From Cytobacillus firmus (lineage in GTDB: Bacteria; Bacillota; Bacilli; Bacillales; Cytobacillaceae): a DNA stretch of 64,000 nt. Numbering within the stretch: position 1 is the first letter of the stretch; every line of letters begins with the position of its first letter. The notes beneath the pieces were generated by a model. It had not been told where the DNA came from and ran no database searches. It saw only the letters and a program-made list of their open reading frames with translations. Of this stretch, positions 37,038 to 46,541 are shown in pieces. The DNA is taken from contig NZ_JAMBOJ010000015.1 in assembly GCF_023715565.1 (NCBI RefSeq), positions 22,666 through 86,665 on the forward strand, given 5' to 3'. The position numbers and the translations under genes are program-made.

Positions 37038-37062
37038 TAGACTGATAGATTGTTGAAGGGAC

Positions 37063-38415
37063 GTGATCGTTTTGAAAAATGAGCTGGAGTTTGATGTAGT
37101 GATTGCAGGAGGGGGACCCGCCGGAATTAATGCAGCCATTGCGGCCGGGAGAGAAGGAGCAAGGATACTTCTTATTGAAAGGTATGGTTTTCTGGGTGGC
37201 ATGTCGACTGTGGCACTTGTCTATCCATGGATGACTTTTCATACCGAAACGGGACGACAGGTTATTAAGGGGATTGCTCAGGAGATTGTGGAAAGGCTCA
37301 TGGCTATTGATGGTTCTCCGGGGCATTTACGGGATACAGTTGGTTTCACCAATACTGTCACTCCATACCATCCAGAGAAATATAAACTTCTTGCATTAGA
37401 AATGCTTGAAGAAGCCGGAGTGGAAGTTCTTGTTCATAGTTTTGCAGATTCAGTTGAAGTGGATGGAGGTACGATTAAAAGCATCCGCCTGGTAACCAAA
37501 TCGGGTCCAATACGAGTTAGGGCCAAGCAATTTATTGATACAACCGGAGATGCTGACATCGCATACCTATCAGGCGCCCCCTGCTTAAAGGGAAGAGAAA
37601 ATGATCAAAAAACCCAGCCGCTTACAATGAAATTCCGTATGAGGGGTGTCGATGTCTCGAAAGTAAAAGAAGCCATGAAAAGGAATCCTGAAAATTTTTA
37701 TAAGAAGACGCCTATTAATGAATTAGATGATCTTCCTCTGACGGGTGTACAAGGCTTCTACAAAGAATGGAACGCTTCAGGAGTTCCTATTAATCGTGAT
37801 CAAGTGCTATTTTTTATTGGGCCTGAAGAAGACGAGGTCCTGGTTAACTGTACAAGGGTCCAAGGTCTCGATGGCACAGACGTGTTTGATTTAACAAAGG
37901 GTGAAAGAGAAGGAAGAAAACAAGTCATGATGATGGCAGAATTTCTGCAGACAACTATTCCTGGTTTTGAGAAAGCCTCCATATCTGCGGTTGGTTCCCA
38001 GATTGGTATTCGGGAAACGAGGAGAATATCCGGAGAGTACTCCTTAACCATTGAAGATGTAATTGCAGGGAGGAAATATGACGATACGATCGCTTTAAGC
38101 GGCTACCCAATAGACATTCATGATCCGACAGGGAAAGGCGTTAAGGCAAATGATATTGAAGGGGATGGAAGCTACGGAATTCCTTATAGATGTCTTATTC
38201 CTAAAGGGGTTGACAACTTGCTTGTAGCAGGGAGATGTATTTCCACCACCCATGAAGCACTCGCTACGACCCGGCTCACACCAAGCTGTATGGCAACAGG
38301 TCAGGCAGCGGGTACGGCAGCAGCTATATCATTGGCTAAAGGCATCGCTCCAAGAGAACTTGATGCCGGCGTGCTGCGCAAAAAATTAGTAGAGAGTGGT
38401 GCAGTTTTACAGTAA
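37063..38415 (+). CDS. FAD-dependent oxidoreductase (FAD_oxidored family)
   Basis: The 450-residue flavoprotein has an N-terminal dinucleotide loop VVIAGGGPAGINAAIAAGREG, then ERYGFLGGMSTVALVYPW and the C-terminal NLLVAGRCISTTHEALATTR, hallmarks of the PF12831-type family. The start is GTG 37063, or TTG 37072, which is better spaced from GAAGGG at 37055-37060. The reaction is unknown; members are found beside sugar importers and probably oxidise a carbohydrate or its derivative. It is separated by 25 bp from permease 2 and 53 bp from the DUF4127 gene. Confidence 0.85.
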   Translation: MIVLKNELEFDVVIAGGGPAGINAAIAAGREGARILLIERYGFLGGMSTVALVYPWMTFHTETGRQVIKGIAQEIVERLMAIDGSPGHLRDTVGFTNTVTPYHPEKYKLLALEMLEEAGVEVLVHSFADSVEVDGGTIKSIRLVTKSGPIRVRAKQFIDTTGDADIAYLSGAPCLKGRENDQKTQPLTMKFRMRGVDVSKVKEAMKRNPENFYKKTPINELDDLPLTGVQGFYKEWNASGVPINRDQVLFFIGPEEDEVLVNCTRVQGLDGTDVFDLTKGEREGRKQVMMMAEFLQTTIPGFEKASISAVGSQIGIRETRRISGEYSLTIEDVIAGRKYDDTIALSGYPIDIHDPTGKGVKANDIEGDGSYGIPYRCLIPKGVDNLLVAGRCISTTHEALATTRLTPSCMATGQAAGTAAAISLAKGIAPRELDAGVLRKKLVESGAVLQ

Positions 38416-38468
38416 TCAAGAGGCACATCCAGAAATAATGTTATTGGATTATACGAGGAGGAGAATGC

Positions 38469-40121
38469 GTGAGTAGATGGAAAACTTTGCTGTCAGCATG
38501 TATGGCTATCCTGCTGTTATTTGGGAATCTAGGTGAAATGGAGGCTGCAGAAAAGAAGGCTGGATTAGCTAAGATTCTACTGGTTCCATTGGATGACCGC
38601 CCGGCTAATCTTTATTTTCCGCAGCAAGTTGGAAAAACAGCGGGTGTTGAAGTCATAACACCGCCAAAAGATATGATCGGGTTTTACACGGAACCCGGAA
38701 ACGGTGAAGAAATCAGCAAGTGGCTATTGGACAATGCTGAAGAGGCAGATGGGTTTGTGATTTCAGCCAGTATGCTGGCGTATGGGGGATTAATTGCTTC
38801 CCGTACTGGAGTGAAATCCGAGGAGGATGCACTCTCTGACATACAAGTAATTAAAAAACTTAAAGAGCTTTATCCTGAAAAGCCCGTATATGTTTATGAC
38901 ACCATTCAGCGGCTTGCCGTAACAGCCATTAGCGATGAATACTTGAAATACTACGATCAAATCAGAAGCTGGGCAATCTTATATGATCAAGTCATTAACC
39001 TGGGAATGGAAGAATATCGAGCTGAATTAGAGAAATTAGAATCCGAAATACCGGAACCTGTGCTGCAGGATTATCTAAATGCGAGAGCAAGAAATCACTC
39101 AATTAATAAACTATTAATTGATTGGGTTAACAGCGGTTCAATTGATTATTTGATTCTGGCCCAGGATGATGCTGCTCCTCATGGCCTTCATCGCGCCGAA
39201 AGAGAGATTCTTGTTGAAAAGGTAACAGAGTATGGGTTGGAAGATCAAGTTTCCGTATTCCCTGGTGCCGATGAAGTTGATGTTGTATTAGTAGCCAGAT
39301 TTGTAGCGCAGCTATTTAATACAGAGCCAACATTTTATATTGAGTACGGCGGCATTCACGGAAAGGACTGGATTGCACCATTTGAAGACACAACCTTTGA
39401 CTACAATGTAATCAAGCATATTACTGCTTCAGGGGGAAGAATTGCAGAAGATGAAAAGGAAGCAGACATCCACCTGTTATTAAATACTCCTTCAAGTGAC
39501 AAAAATAAGAGAATTGAAGATGTTGAAAAATTGGTAAACAGAACGAATGAACTTATTAACACCGGAAAGCAGGTTGCAATCGGAGATGTTATTGAGGTTA
39601 ATCGGGCAGATGCTCAGCTTATTACCCATCTGACAGAGAAAGTTGATCTAACTAAAATTCTTGCCTACAGCGGCTGGAACACTGCCGGCAATACAATTGG
39701 CATTACCATCGGTCATGCCGCTGCCCGTACTGCATTCCTTGAACAGACCTCAGGGTTTGGTGTACCACTTTATGAAGACACTGCAGAAGCACATTATGAA
39801 TTCCTTCTGCATCGATTCGCTAAGGATCACAGCTATAAAAATATTGTTCACCCTGCAGCAAGGGCATATATTTCCGATATCGGCGCAAGTGAATGGGAAT
39901 TAGGTGAAGATTACGACTTAGTTAATCAATTTGTTCATGATCAATTAACCTTGGAAACACAAAAATGGTTCCAGCATTTCGATGGAAGACACGTTTATAT
40001 TGGAAAAAGAGGGAACAAGAATTTTTATAGGACGATCGATTCTTTAGAAAGTGTTCATGTTAAGCTTCCTAGGCCGAGGATTTTTGAAGCAGAATTGGAG
40101 CCGGATTTAAATCTTAAATAA
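38469..40121 (+). CDS. DUF4127 family secreted protein
   Basis: The 550-residue protein has a signal peptide (hydrophobic 7-22, cleavage probably near EMEA). DUF4127 features include ILLVPLDDRPANLYFPQQ, SASMLAYGGLIASR, YLILAQDDAAPHG and SGWNTAGNTIGITIGHAAA. The fold and activity of the family are not known to me. The Asp/His-rich segments suggest a metal- or sugar-binding enzyme. GAGGAGG precedes its GTG start. It is the last gene of the two-component/ABC cluster and is followed by a terminator, so it may degrade or modify the substrate outside the cell before uptake (inference). Confidence 0.85.
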   Translation: MSRWKTLLSACMAILLLFGNLGEMEAAEKKAGLAKILLVPLDDRPANLYFPQQVGKTAGVEVITPPKDMIGFYTEPGNGEEISKWLLDNAEEADGFVISASMLAYGGLIASRTGVKSEEDALSDIQVIKKLKELYPEKPVYVYDTIQRLAVTAISDEYLKYYDQIRSWAILYDQVINLGMEEYRAELEKLESEIPEPVLQDYLNARARNHSINKLLIDWVNSGSIDYLILAQDDAAPHGLHRAEREILVEKVTEYGLEDQVSVFPGADEVDVVLVARFVAQLFNTEPTFYIEYGGIHGKDWIAPFEDTTFDYNVIKHITASGGRIAEDEKEADIHLLLNTPSSDKNKRIEDVEKLVNRTNELINTGKQVAIGDVIEVNRADAQLITHLTEKVDLTKILAYSGWNTAGNTIGITIGHAAARTAFLEQTSGFGVPLYEDTAEAHYEFLLHRFAKDHSYKNIVHPAARAYISDIGASEWELGEDYDLVNQFVHDQLTLETQKWFQHFDGRHVYIGKRGNKNFYRTIDSLESVHVKLPRPRIFEAELEPDLNLK

Positions 40122-40153
40122 TGGCAACATGCGAAGCTCCTATAAATATAATG

Positions 40154-40184
40154 AAACCTTGCTGTTATTGCAGCAAGGTTTTTA
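40154..40184 (+). terminator. Rho-independent terminator
   Basis: AAACCTTGCTG/CAGCAAGGTTT stem with a short loop, followed by TTTAA. It ends the ABC/DUF4127 operon. Confidence 0.85.
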
Positions 40185-40350
40185 ACTATAATCGCCAGTC
40201 CTTAATGGTACTTTGTCCTTTAGAAGGTTTCTGTAGTTAAAGGATTTACAAATTAGTAAGGTTTAAAAGACAAATACAGGGTTAATTATATAACAAAAGA
40301 ACTATGTTTATGTTATTATTTTCCTATGATTGATGAAGGGAGTAAAAGAG

Positions 40351-40593
40351 GTGATTAAACAAGCAAGTGCAAAAACAATACGTGTTTTGTCTCTTTTTGA
40401 AATGTTGAATAGCGGGGAAATAATAAAAAAGAAAGAAGCAGCAGAACGTTTTGATGTAAGTGAAAAAACTATACTTAGAGATTTGAAGGAAATAAATATC
40501 TATTACTCAAAATATAAATACCATACGCTAGTTAACAGTGTTGCCTATAATCGAGTGGAAAAAGGTTATTTCCTGAAGGTTAGGAATGCATAG
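40351..40593 (+). CDS. Stand-alone HTH (DeoR/HTH_11-like) protein
   Basis: The 80-residue protein consists only of a winged HTH: RVLSLFEMLNSGEIIKKKEA, then RFDVSEKTILRDLKEINIYY. The N-terminal domains of WYL, DeoR and BglG-type regulators look like this, but no effector domain follows. GTG 40351 has GAAGGGAG nine bases upstream; an ATG seven codons earlier lacks a ribosome site. It may be a truncated regulator or a genuine small DNA-binding protein. A strong palindrome lies 61 bp downstream of its stop. Confidence 0.65.
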   Translation: MIKQASAKTIRVLSLFEMLNSGEIIKKKEAAERFDVSEKTILRDLKEINIYYSKYKYHTLVNSVAYNRVEKGYFLKVRNA

Positions 40594-40653
40594 GGGAATT
40601 AAAAGCCGTTCCCTTAATAGGGTAGCTTTACACTTAAGCATCTGGCAGGTGCA

Positions 40654-40677
40654 TTTCAATCAAACGTTTGATTGAAA
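40654..40677. promoter_or_regulatory. Perfect 24-bp palindrome, probable operator
   Basis: The half-site TTTCAATCAAAC is followed immediately by its exact reverse complement. It has no loop and no T-tract, so it resembles a dimer or TetR-type binding site rather than a terminator. It lies between the HTH protein gene and the 71-aa gene. No other gene starts between 40594 and 40929. A cre-like GGAAGCGCTTTT follows near 40701-40712. Confidence 0.65.
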
Positions 40678-40929
40678 GTTTCTACTATAAAATCACCTAA
40701 AAGGAAGCGCTTTTTAAGTAAATGGGAACATGTAATAATCAACATCCTGAAGAGGAGTTATTTATATATTATTGTAAATTCTTGCAGAAAAAAATCTTTT
40801 CCTGGGAAATTTCTGAATTCCATGTCGAAACTTAAAAAAGTTTAGCGTAGAAATTTTCCTGGTTTAATAGCCGCTCTAAAGGGAATTGGTTTTAATGAGA
40901 GACAAATTCAAAGAAAGAGGTGAGCATCT

Positions 40930-41145
40930 ATGAGACCCTTATTTGGAACAGTAGAATATTTTGAACAAAAGATTGATACGTATCTTAGAAATAAAAAAAT
41001 AAAAAATAAAGAAAAGCATATAAAAGATATCGTATCAAAGCTGGAAAAAGAAATCCGCCATGACTTCATCTGCCACGAAAGAATAAAGAAAGAATGCCTC
41101 AACAATCTATTTAAAGTGTCCAAAAGAACAGCTGCCATACAGTAA
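40930..41145 (+). CDS. 71-aa basic hypothetical protein
   Basis: AGAGGTGAG stands about seven bases before ATG. The 71 residues are very rich in Lys and Glu, probably helical (KNKEKHIKDIVSKLEKEIRH), with two Cys. It has no signal peptide or membrane segment, and I recognise no family. It is downstream of the 24-bp palindrome, which may regulate it. Confidence 0.55.
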   Translation: MRPLFGTVEYFEQKIDTYLRNKKIKNKEKHIKDIVSKLEKEIRHDFICHERIKKECLNNLFKVSKRTAAIQ

Positions 41146-41339
41146 AAAGAGCAAATCGAGACTGATTAGTTTTGTAGAAGTAATTGAGTTTAGGGGTTAG
41201 ATCTTAGCTTAATGCCTCGTTGTTATTCTCACTTATTATAATCCCACAGAATCGTCCATTCATCTTATTCTTTCCCCACAAAGATATCCTGCGATATCAA
41301 AGTTTCCATATTTTTCTTTGAACGTTTGAATGACTGTAA
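41146..41339. other. Intergenic stretch, nothing recognised
   Basis: AT-rich, no gene, no clear terminator. It runs up to the remnant reading frame at 41340. Confidence 0.4.
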
Positions 41340-41588
41340 GCTTATAACCTCCTTGGTGGCGGTGTCCTCCTTGACCCAGTAGACCCTGGTAAAGATCCAG
41401 GAGAAGATTCTAAAGAGCACGGAGGTTCCGATAATAGCCCTGTTTCAGGAAAAACCCCAGCTCCAGGCTGCAAGGCGTATCCAAATCCCGCTGATAAAGT
41501 GAAAAATAGTGCAGCTAAAGAAAAGGCCATAGATCTACTGACATTGCTTGCAGCTTCAATAGAAAAAGAGTATAAGAAATTTCCGTAA
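41340..41588 (+). pseudogene. C-terminal remnant of a Pro/Gly/Asp-rich secreted protein
   Basis: An 82-codon open frame with no usable start codon ends at a TAA at 41586-41588. It reads as a low-complexity linker (DPVDPGKDPGEDSKEHGG) followed by a charged helical tail (AAKEKAIDLLTLLAASIEKE). This composition is typical of surface-protein tails and unlike random sequence. An in-frame stop stands directly before it. I treat it as a gene fragment; the parent family is not identifiable. Confidence 0.45.
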
Positions 41589-41788
41589 AGCTCTGTGAAG
41601 AGAATCTTCTTCTTGGGGTTTTGATATTTTAAAACATGCTGGCTGAATAACAGCAACAGACAGATAAATCTGTCTGTTGGAAATTAATCACAGACTTAAC
41701 ATTAGGTTCTGAATTTCATTTAGGTAAATGGTTTAGTATTGGAATCACTCCCATTATAAATGGTAAAATGTAGGAAGGAGGGATTTCC

Positions 41789-43801
41789 ATGAAGAAATGG
41801 TTGATTTTACTTATTTCTATTCTATGCTTGGCAAGTTTGAGCGGATGCAATAAAGAAGTTAAGCCCCAAGACCGTTTTGCCCAATACGTTGAGCATTGGA
41901 ATAAGCAAGAGTTCGATGAAATGTATGGGTTTTTATCAGAGAGCACCAAGAAGTCTATCAGCAAGAAGGACTTTGTGGAGCGCTATGAGAAGGTATATAA
42001 AGATTTAGAGATTAGCAAGTTGAAGATTACATATAAACCAGATATGGAAAAAGAATATAAGAAAGAAGAAAAGGCTGCTCTTCCATTTTCAGCTTCTATG
42101 GATAGCGCAGCAGGGGAAATTGAGTTCACTCATGAAGCAAACCTTGTGAAGGAAGAAAAAGAGGATGAGGAGAACTGGTTTGTTGCATGGGATTCAACGT
42201 ATATTTTCCCGGAGCTTGGACCTGAGGATAAAATTAGCTACAGCACCGTTCCGGCACAGCGCGGGGATATTGTGGACCGCACAGGTGACCCGCTGGCATT
42301 GAACGGAACTTTATATGAAATTGGTGTTGTCCCTGAGCAAATGGAAGGCCAAAAGGAGCAGACAATTAAGGGTCTCTCATCTGCCTTGGGCATCTCGGAA
42401 GAACAGATTAACAAGAGCTTGAATGCAGCCTGGGTACAGCCCGGATACTTTGTACCGATTAAAAAAGTGTCCCCGGATGACAAGGCGACATTGGATAAAG
42501 TGTTTGCCTTAAAAGGTGTTTTGAAACAGGATGTTAAAGGAAGAGTTTATCCATTCGGCGAGGCATCGGCTCATTTGGTTGGTTATGTAGGCCCCATTAC
42601 AGCTGATGAACTAAAGAAGAACGAAGGAAAAGGATATTCCTCCACTGATATCATTGGAAAAAGAGGATTAGAACAAGTCCTGGAAGAACGGCTGAAGGGA
42701 ACAAACGGTGTCAAAATTGGCATTACAAAGAAAGATGGATCTGAAGTTGTACTGGCAGAAAAACCTGTGAAAAATGGCGAAACGATTGAGCTGACGATTG
42801 ACATCACTCTTCAAAAACATCTTTATGAAGAACTGAAGGGAAGTCCTGGAACTTCTGCAGCAATTAATCCGGTAACAGGTGATACGCTTGCTTTAGTCAG
42901 CAGTCCAAGCTTCGATCCGAATGAGGCTTCGCTGGGCTTTACCGCAGAAGAATGGAAGTCCCTTGAGGAGAACAAAGATATGCCTCTCATGAACCGATTC
43001 AAGCAAACTTATGCTCCCGGGTCTGTGATGAAGCCAATCACAGGGGCAGTTGGTCTTGCTGAAGGAACACTGACACTTGATGAAACCATTAAAGTGAAAG
43101 GCCTAAAATGGCAGAAGAGCAAATCATGGGGAAGCTATCAGGTAACGCGTGTTAAAGACCCGAACGGGCCTGTTGATTTTGAAAAAGCAATGATGTACTC
43201 AGATAACATTTATTTCGCTAAAGAAGCACTTGATCTTGGAAAAGAGAAATTCTCTGCAGGCTTAAAGAAATTTGGCTTTGAAGAGGAGATTCCATTCCCA
43301 TTCCCGATTGAGGCATCACAGATTGGCGGTCTGGACAGTGAAATCAAACTGGCAGATTCAGGCTATGGACAGGGAGAAGTGGAGATGAGCATCCTGCATC
43401 TGGCAGCAGCCTATACCCCGATTGTAAATAAAGGCTCCCTTATAAAGCCAGTATTAATGGGAGAAGAAGAAAAGAATCAGGTGTGGAAAGAAAATATTAT
43501 CAGTGAGGAAACAGCCAATACTGTTGAAGCAGCTATTACCAAAGTGGTTCAGGAACCTTCCGGAACAGCTCACTCAGCGAATATGAAGGATTATCCGCTT
43601 GCCGGTAAAACAGGAACTGCCGAGCTGAAAAGAAGTGCAGAGGAAAAAGGACAGGAAAATGGCTTGTTTGTTGCCTATAATCCCGGAGATCCTAACCTGC
43701 TGATTGCGATGATGATGGAAGGCGTTGAAGATAAAGGCGGTTCAAAGGTTGTCGTGGAAAAGGTTAAGAAGGTCTTTGAAAAAAACAAAGAACGGTTTTA
43801 A
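41789..43801 (+). CDS. pbpC: Penicillin-binding protein 3, class B transpeptidase (PbpC/MecA-like)
   Basis: The 670-residue lipoprotein has signal LASLSGC (Cys20), an N-terminal NTF2-like MecA_N domain (~25-145), a dimerisation domain and a C-terminal transpeptidase domain. The active-site motifs are SxxK in PGSVMKPI, SxN in YSDNIYFAK and KTGT in AGKTGTAEL. It cross-links peptidoglycan outside the membrane. Length and domains match PBP3 of B. subtilis and the MecA/PBP2a class of low-affinity PBPs. GAAGGAGGG precedes ATG. A partial second copy of its C-terminus lies at 46542-46796. Confidence 0.93.
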   Translation: MKKWLILLISILCLASLSGCNKEVKPQDRFAQYVEHWNKQEFDEMYGFLSESTKKSISKKDFVERYEKVYKDLEISKLKITYKPDMEKEYKKEEKAALPFSASMDSAAGEIEFTHEANLVKEEKEDEENWFVAWDSTYIFPELGPEDKISYSTVPAQRGDIVDRTGDPLALNGTLYEIGVVPEQMEGQKEQTIKGLSSALGISEEQINKSLNAAWVQPGYFVPIKKVSPDDKATLDKVFALKGVLKQDVKGRVYPFGEASAHLVGYVGPITADELKKNEGKGYSSTDIIGKRGLEQVLEERLKGTNGVKIGITKKDGSEVVLAEKPVKNGETIELTIDITLQKHLYEELKGSPGTSAAINPVTGDTLALVSSPSFDPNEASLGFTAEEWKSLEENKDMPLMNRFKQTYAPGSVMKPITGAVGLAEGTLTLDETIKVKGLKWQKSKSWGSYQVTRVKDPNGPVDFEKAMMYSDNIYFAKEALDLGKEKFSAGLKKFGFEEEIPFPFPIEASQIGGLDSEIKLADSGYGQGEVEMSILHLAAAYTPIVNKGSLIKPVLMGEEEKNQVWKENIISEETANTVEAAITKVVQEPSGTAHSANMKDYPLAGKTGTAELKRSAEEKGQENGLFVAYNPGDPNLLIAMMMEGVEDKGGSKVVVEKVKKVFEKNKERF

Positions 43802-43807
43802 AGAGAA

Positions 43808-43838
43808 AAGGGAAGCAGCTGGCTGCTTCCCTCTTTGT
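43808..43838 (+). terminator. Rho-independent terminator
   Basis: GGGAAGCAGC/GCTGCTTCCC stem, minimal loop, followed by TCTTTGTT. It lies just after pbpC and faces the convergent Excalibur-type gene. Confidence 0.8.
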
Positions 43839-44104
43839 TATCTTTCACAGGCAATCTTGTCCTTGTCCCTGTCTTTTGACTTGTTGGCATCGTAAAGTTT
43901 TGCAGATACATATGGTTTATATTTTGTTTTTCCGCCTTTATTCTTAATGCTGGCAGTCCTGGCTACTCCGCCTTTATAGTCCTTATTTAGCTCTGTGCAA
44001 TTTTTATATGTCTTGATTTTGGCAGTTTTCGCAGAAACTGCCGGGCTAAGAGACAGTGAGGCTAAAAGGCATAGTGTAATGATGGCTGGTAACAACTTTT
44101 TCAG
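43838..44104 (-). CDS. Secreted Excalibur-domain protein
   Basis: The secreted protein of about 85-88 residues has a signal peptide (ending AVSA) and an Excalibur-type tail with Cys in YKNCTELNKDYKGGVAR and the calcium-loop-like RDKDKIACER. The usual loop is DxDxDGxxCE, and here Gly is replaced by Lys. The only strong ribosome site (AGGAGGG) lies six bases upstream of a CTG codon at 44104, which gives the natural start LKKLLPAIITL. The next in-frame start, TTG 44095, is spaced 15 bases from it. I therefore extend the gene to 44104. Function is unknown; such domains occur on surface nucleases and stand-alone proteins. Confidence 0.7.
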   Translation of the reverse strand: MKKLLPAIITLCLLASLSLSPAVSAKTAKIKTYKNCTELNKDYKGGVARTASIKNKGGKTKYKPYVSAKLYDANKSKDRDKDKIACER

Positions 44105-44330
44105 AATAAGCCCTCCTATTTTCCTGAATATGTAATAAATATAATTTGTTTTTATCAGAGGTTCAATGAAAATTTAAATCTATCATATCCAAAAAGTGAA
44201 GGGATATTCAGAGTCTCCTAAATAAGGGGATTTTTTTATAGAAAAAATTTTTCACATTTTTCGATATTCATTAGATAAATATATTCCTATACATAATCTA
44301 CTAATTTAAAGGTGGGTAGAGTAATATAGT

Positions 44331-44502
44331 TTGACAGCCGAAGATAAAGCTGGCAGCAAAGTAATGGAATTTACTAAAGCCGCCAAATCAGGCAGCTTTT
44401 CTGTAAAGATAGCCAATCAGAAAGCGGGGAAAATCCTGTACGTCTATGCAAAAGATAATGCAGCACCGGGAAGTCAGCAAAAGTAACAGTGAAGAAGCGT
44501 TA
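44331..44502 (+). pseudogene. Remnant of a bacterial Ig-like domain
   Basis: The open frame encodes LTAEDKAGSKVMEFTKAA and VKIANQKAGKILYVYAKDNA. After a small frameshift, another frame gives AKVTVKKR and a stop at 44502. This is the pattern of the C-terminal half of a secreted Ig-like (Big_6-type) repeat. There is no ribosome site or proper start. It is probably the tail of a lost surface protein. Confidence 0.5.
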
Positions 44503-44740
44503 ATCAATTGAAGGGGAAGGCAAAGGCCTTTCTCTTTTTTATGTCGCTTAGATAGTAACAAACCTGAAAGAAGCCCTCGATGCGAACCTTGGTGCATAAA
44601 GAAAACAGCATTGAAACATCCTATTTACAAACATTTTCTATAAATTAACAGAATCTTTACAGCGGTTCATCAGGCCAATTGTTAGAATGAGGGTAAGCTA
44701 AGCCTTTTGATCAATTATTTGAAAAAGAAAGGATTTTAAA

Positions 44741-46534
44741 ATGTCGAAACGAAAGCTAGTCCTCTCGATTGTAGCTGCATTTTTCATCATTATCCTATTT
44801 GGAATTATGATTATAGAGCCTGCAGAACTTTGGAATAGAATCAAACAAAATAGCGAGGAGCTCCAGGGCGTATATTCTGACAGTATCGTGTTTGACGGCA
44901 ATCATTATAAATTACATCATCCTATTGTTGAAAAGAACGGTGTCCTCTATATGTCACTGCCTGATTTAGATGCTATCACATCAGTGAAAACAGTGGAAAA
45001 AGAGAATCACCTTACCATTCGGTATAAAGATAAAAATCTGACATATGACAATGGATATATCCAAGAGTGCAGTCTGGCTAAAGAAGAGCTGTGCGGATAT
45101 GAAATAATAGATGACACTATCTATTTTCCCGATCAGTCTGTCGAAAAATATTTGGGGTTTGATATCGATTTCTTTTATGAAAAGCAGACGAACACCGTCT
45201 CTATAAAAAGTCCAGAGGAGCAATCCAAAAAACCTTACGATCAGGAACTGGGCTCAACAATTTTCGTACATAAGGAAAATGTGCCAGCTGAAAAGTATGA
45301 ACCGAGAAGCGGCATTTACCTGGGCGGCTATGTTTTGCAGGATGAATATATTAATACGAGCATGAACACATTCAACAAGCTTACAGGAAAAAAACATGCC
45401 TCCTATTTCAGATATGTCGGGTATGGAAAGCCGTTTCCCAAGGAGTGGGCTGAAGAAGTCATCTCAGCAGGAGGGTTCCCGCAAGTTGCATGGGAGCCGA
45501 ATAGTGGTCTGGATGAAGTGAAGGATGATGAGTATTTGAGGCAATTCGCAAAGGATGCCGGTGAATTGAAAGCTCCAATCCTTTTGCGATACGCAAGTGA
45601 AATGAACGGAACCTGGACCTTTTATTCGGGTCATTCAGGGAAATACATTGAGAAATGGAAATTGGTGCATGATGTAATGGAGGAAGAAGCACCTAACGTT
45701 ATGATGTTGTGGAATGTCTTCACCATGCCGGAATATACGATTGCTGAGTTCTATCCGGGCGATGATTATGTCGACTATGTTGGTGTGAATATTTATAACG
45801 TTTTCTATCATAATGATAAAATCGAGGTAAAGTCTAATTTTGAAGACCCGTTGCGCTTATTGGACTATGTCTACAATACTTATAGCCATAAAAAGCCCAT
45901 TGTCATTGGCGAGTATGGAGCAACCAATTACACATTAACAGATGGGAAGCATCATGACGAATTCGCAGTTGAAAAGATAACCCGGATGTATAAATACCTT
46001 CCAGAACTATATCCGCGTGTTAAATTTATTTACTATTTTGATGTGAATAACCTGGTTAATGCGCCGGAAGGAAGGAAAATCAATAATTACGCCATAACAG
46101 AGAAAAAGAGTATTCTCAATGCATACTCAGACAATATAAAAACAGATCAGTATTTATCAAAAGTAGAAGAGAATCCAGTTAAGGATGAGACTTATTCGTA
46201 CAGGGACTTTCTCTTTTACTATGATGGGAACTTATACGTGGATTTTCAATTTGTACGGGATTATCTGGACATGGATGTAAAAGAAGAAAATAAACAAGCA
46301 TATGAAGTAGTCTTCAAAGGAGAAAGCCTAAAAGTAAAAAGGGAGATTTTGAAAATAGATAAAGCTGCTTTTTTTGAAAAGAGAGAGATAAAGGGTCTTC
46401 CGCTTATAGAAATTCTAAAGCATTTCGAAATAAAGCATGAATTTCAAAATGGAGACTTGCATATCTTTTTTTGTTGCGTAGTAAAAAAGTTCTGGTTAAT
46501 TAGAAATAAAATATATCCAAGGTTGGTAATTTAA
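44741..46534 (+). CDS. GH26-like beta-mannanase-type hydrolase with stalk domain
   Basis: The 597-residue protein has an N-terminal anchor (7-24) and a copper-amine-oxidase-like stalk domain (~45-165). A GH26-like catalytic barrel (~190-455) follows, with acid/base Glu in LRYASEMNGTW and nucleophile Glu in PIVIGEYGA. The end has a partial second stalk-type domain (~470-575). The last ~30 residues (FFCCVVKKFWLIRNKIYPRL) are unlike the rest and lead into an unrelated PBP3 fragment, so the natural 3' end seems to have been replaced. AAAGGA precedes the ATG. It probably cleaves a beta-mannan-type or related envelope polysaccharide; substrate unknown. Confidence 0.78.
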   Translation: MSKRKLVLSIVAAFFIIILFGIMIIEPAELWNRIKQNSEELQGVYSDSIVFDGNHYKLHHPIVEKNGVLYMSLPDLDAITSVKTVEKENHLTIRYKDKNLTYDNGYIQECSLAKEELCGYEIIDDTIYFPDQSVEKYLGFDIDFFYEKQTNTVSIKSPEEQSKKPYDQELGSTIFVHKENVPAEKYEPRSGIYLGGYVLQDEYINTSMNTFNKLTGKKHASYFRYVGYGKPFPKEWAEEVISAGGFPQVAWEPNSGLDEVKDDEYLRQFAKDAGELKAPILLRYASEMNGTWTFYSGHSGKYIEKWKLVHDVMEEEAPNVMMLWNVFTMPEYTIAEFYPGDDYVDYVGVNIYNVFYHNDKIEVKSNFEDPLRLLDYVYNTYSHKKPIVIGEYGATNYTLTDGKHHDEFAVEKITRMYKYLPELYPRVKFIYYFDVNNLVNAPEGRKINNYAITEKKSILNAYSDNIKTDQYLSKVEENPVKDETYSYRDFLFYYDGNLYVDFQFVRDYLDMDVKEENKQAYEVVFKGESLKVKREILKIDKAAFFEKREIKGLPLIEILKHFEIKHEFQNGDLHIFFCCVVKKFWLIRNKIYPRLVI

Positions 46535-46541
46535 TATAAAA

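Noticed and set aside
40701..40712. cre-like catabolite site
   Set aside because: Only a partial match and not placed at a clear promoter.
41342..41656. Minus-strand 104-codon frame
   Set aside because: It is the shadow of the remnant plus-strand frame and has no ribosome site.
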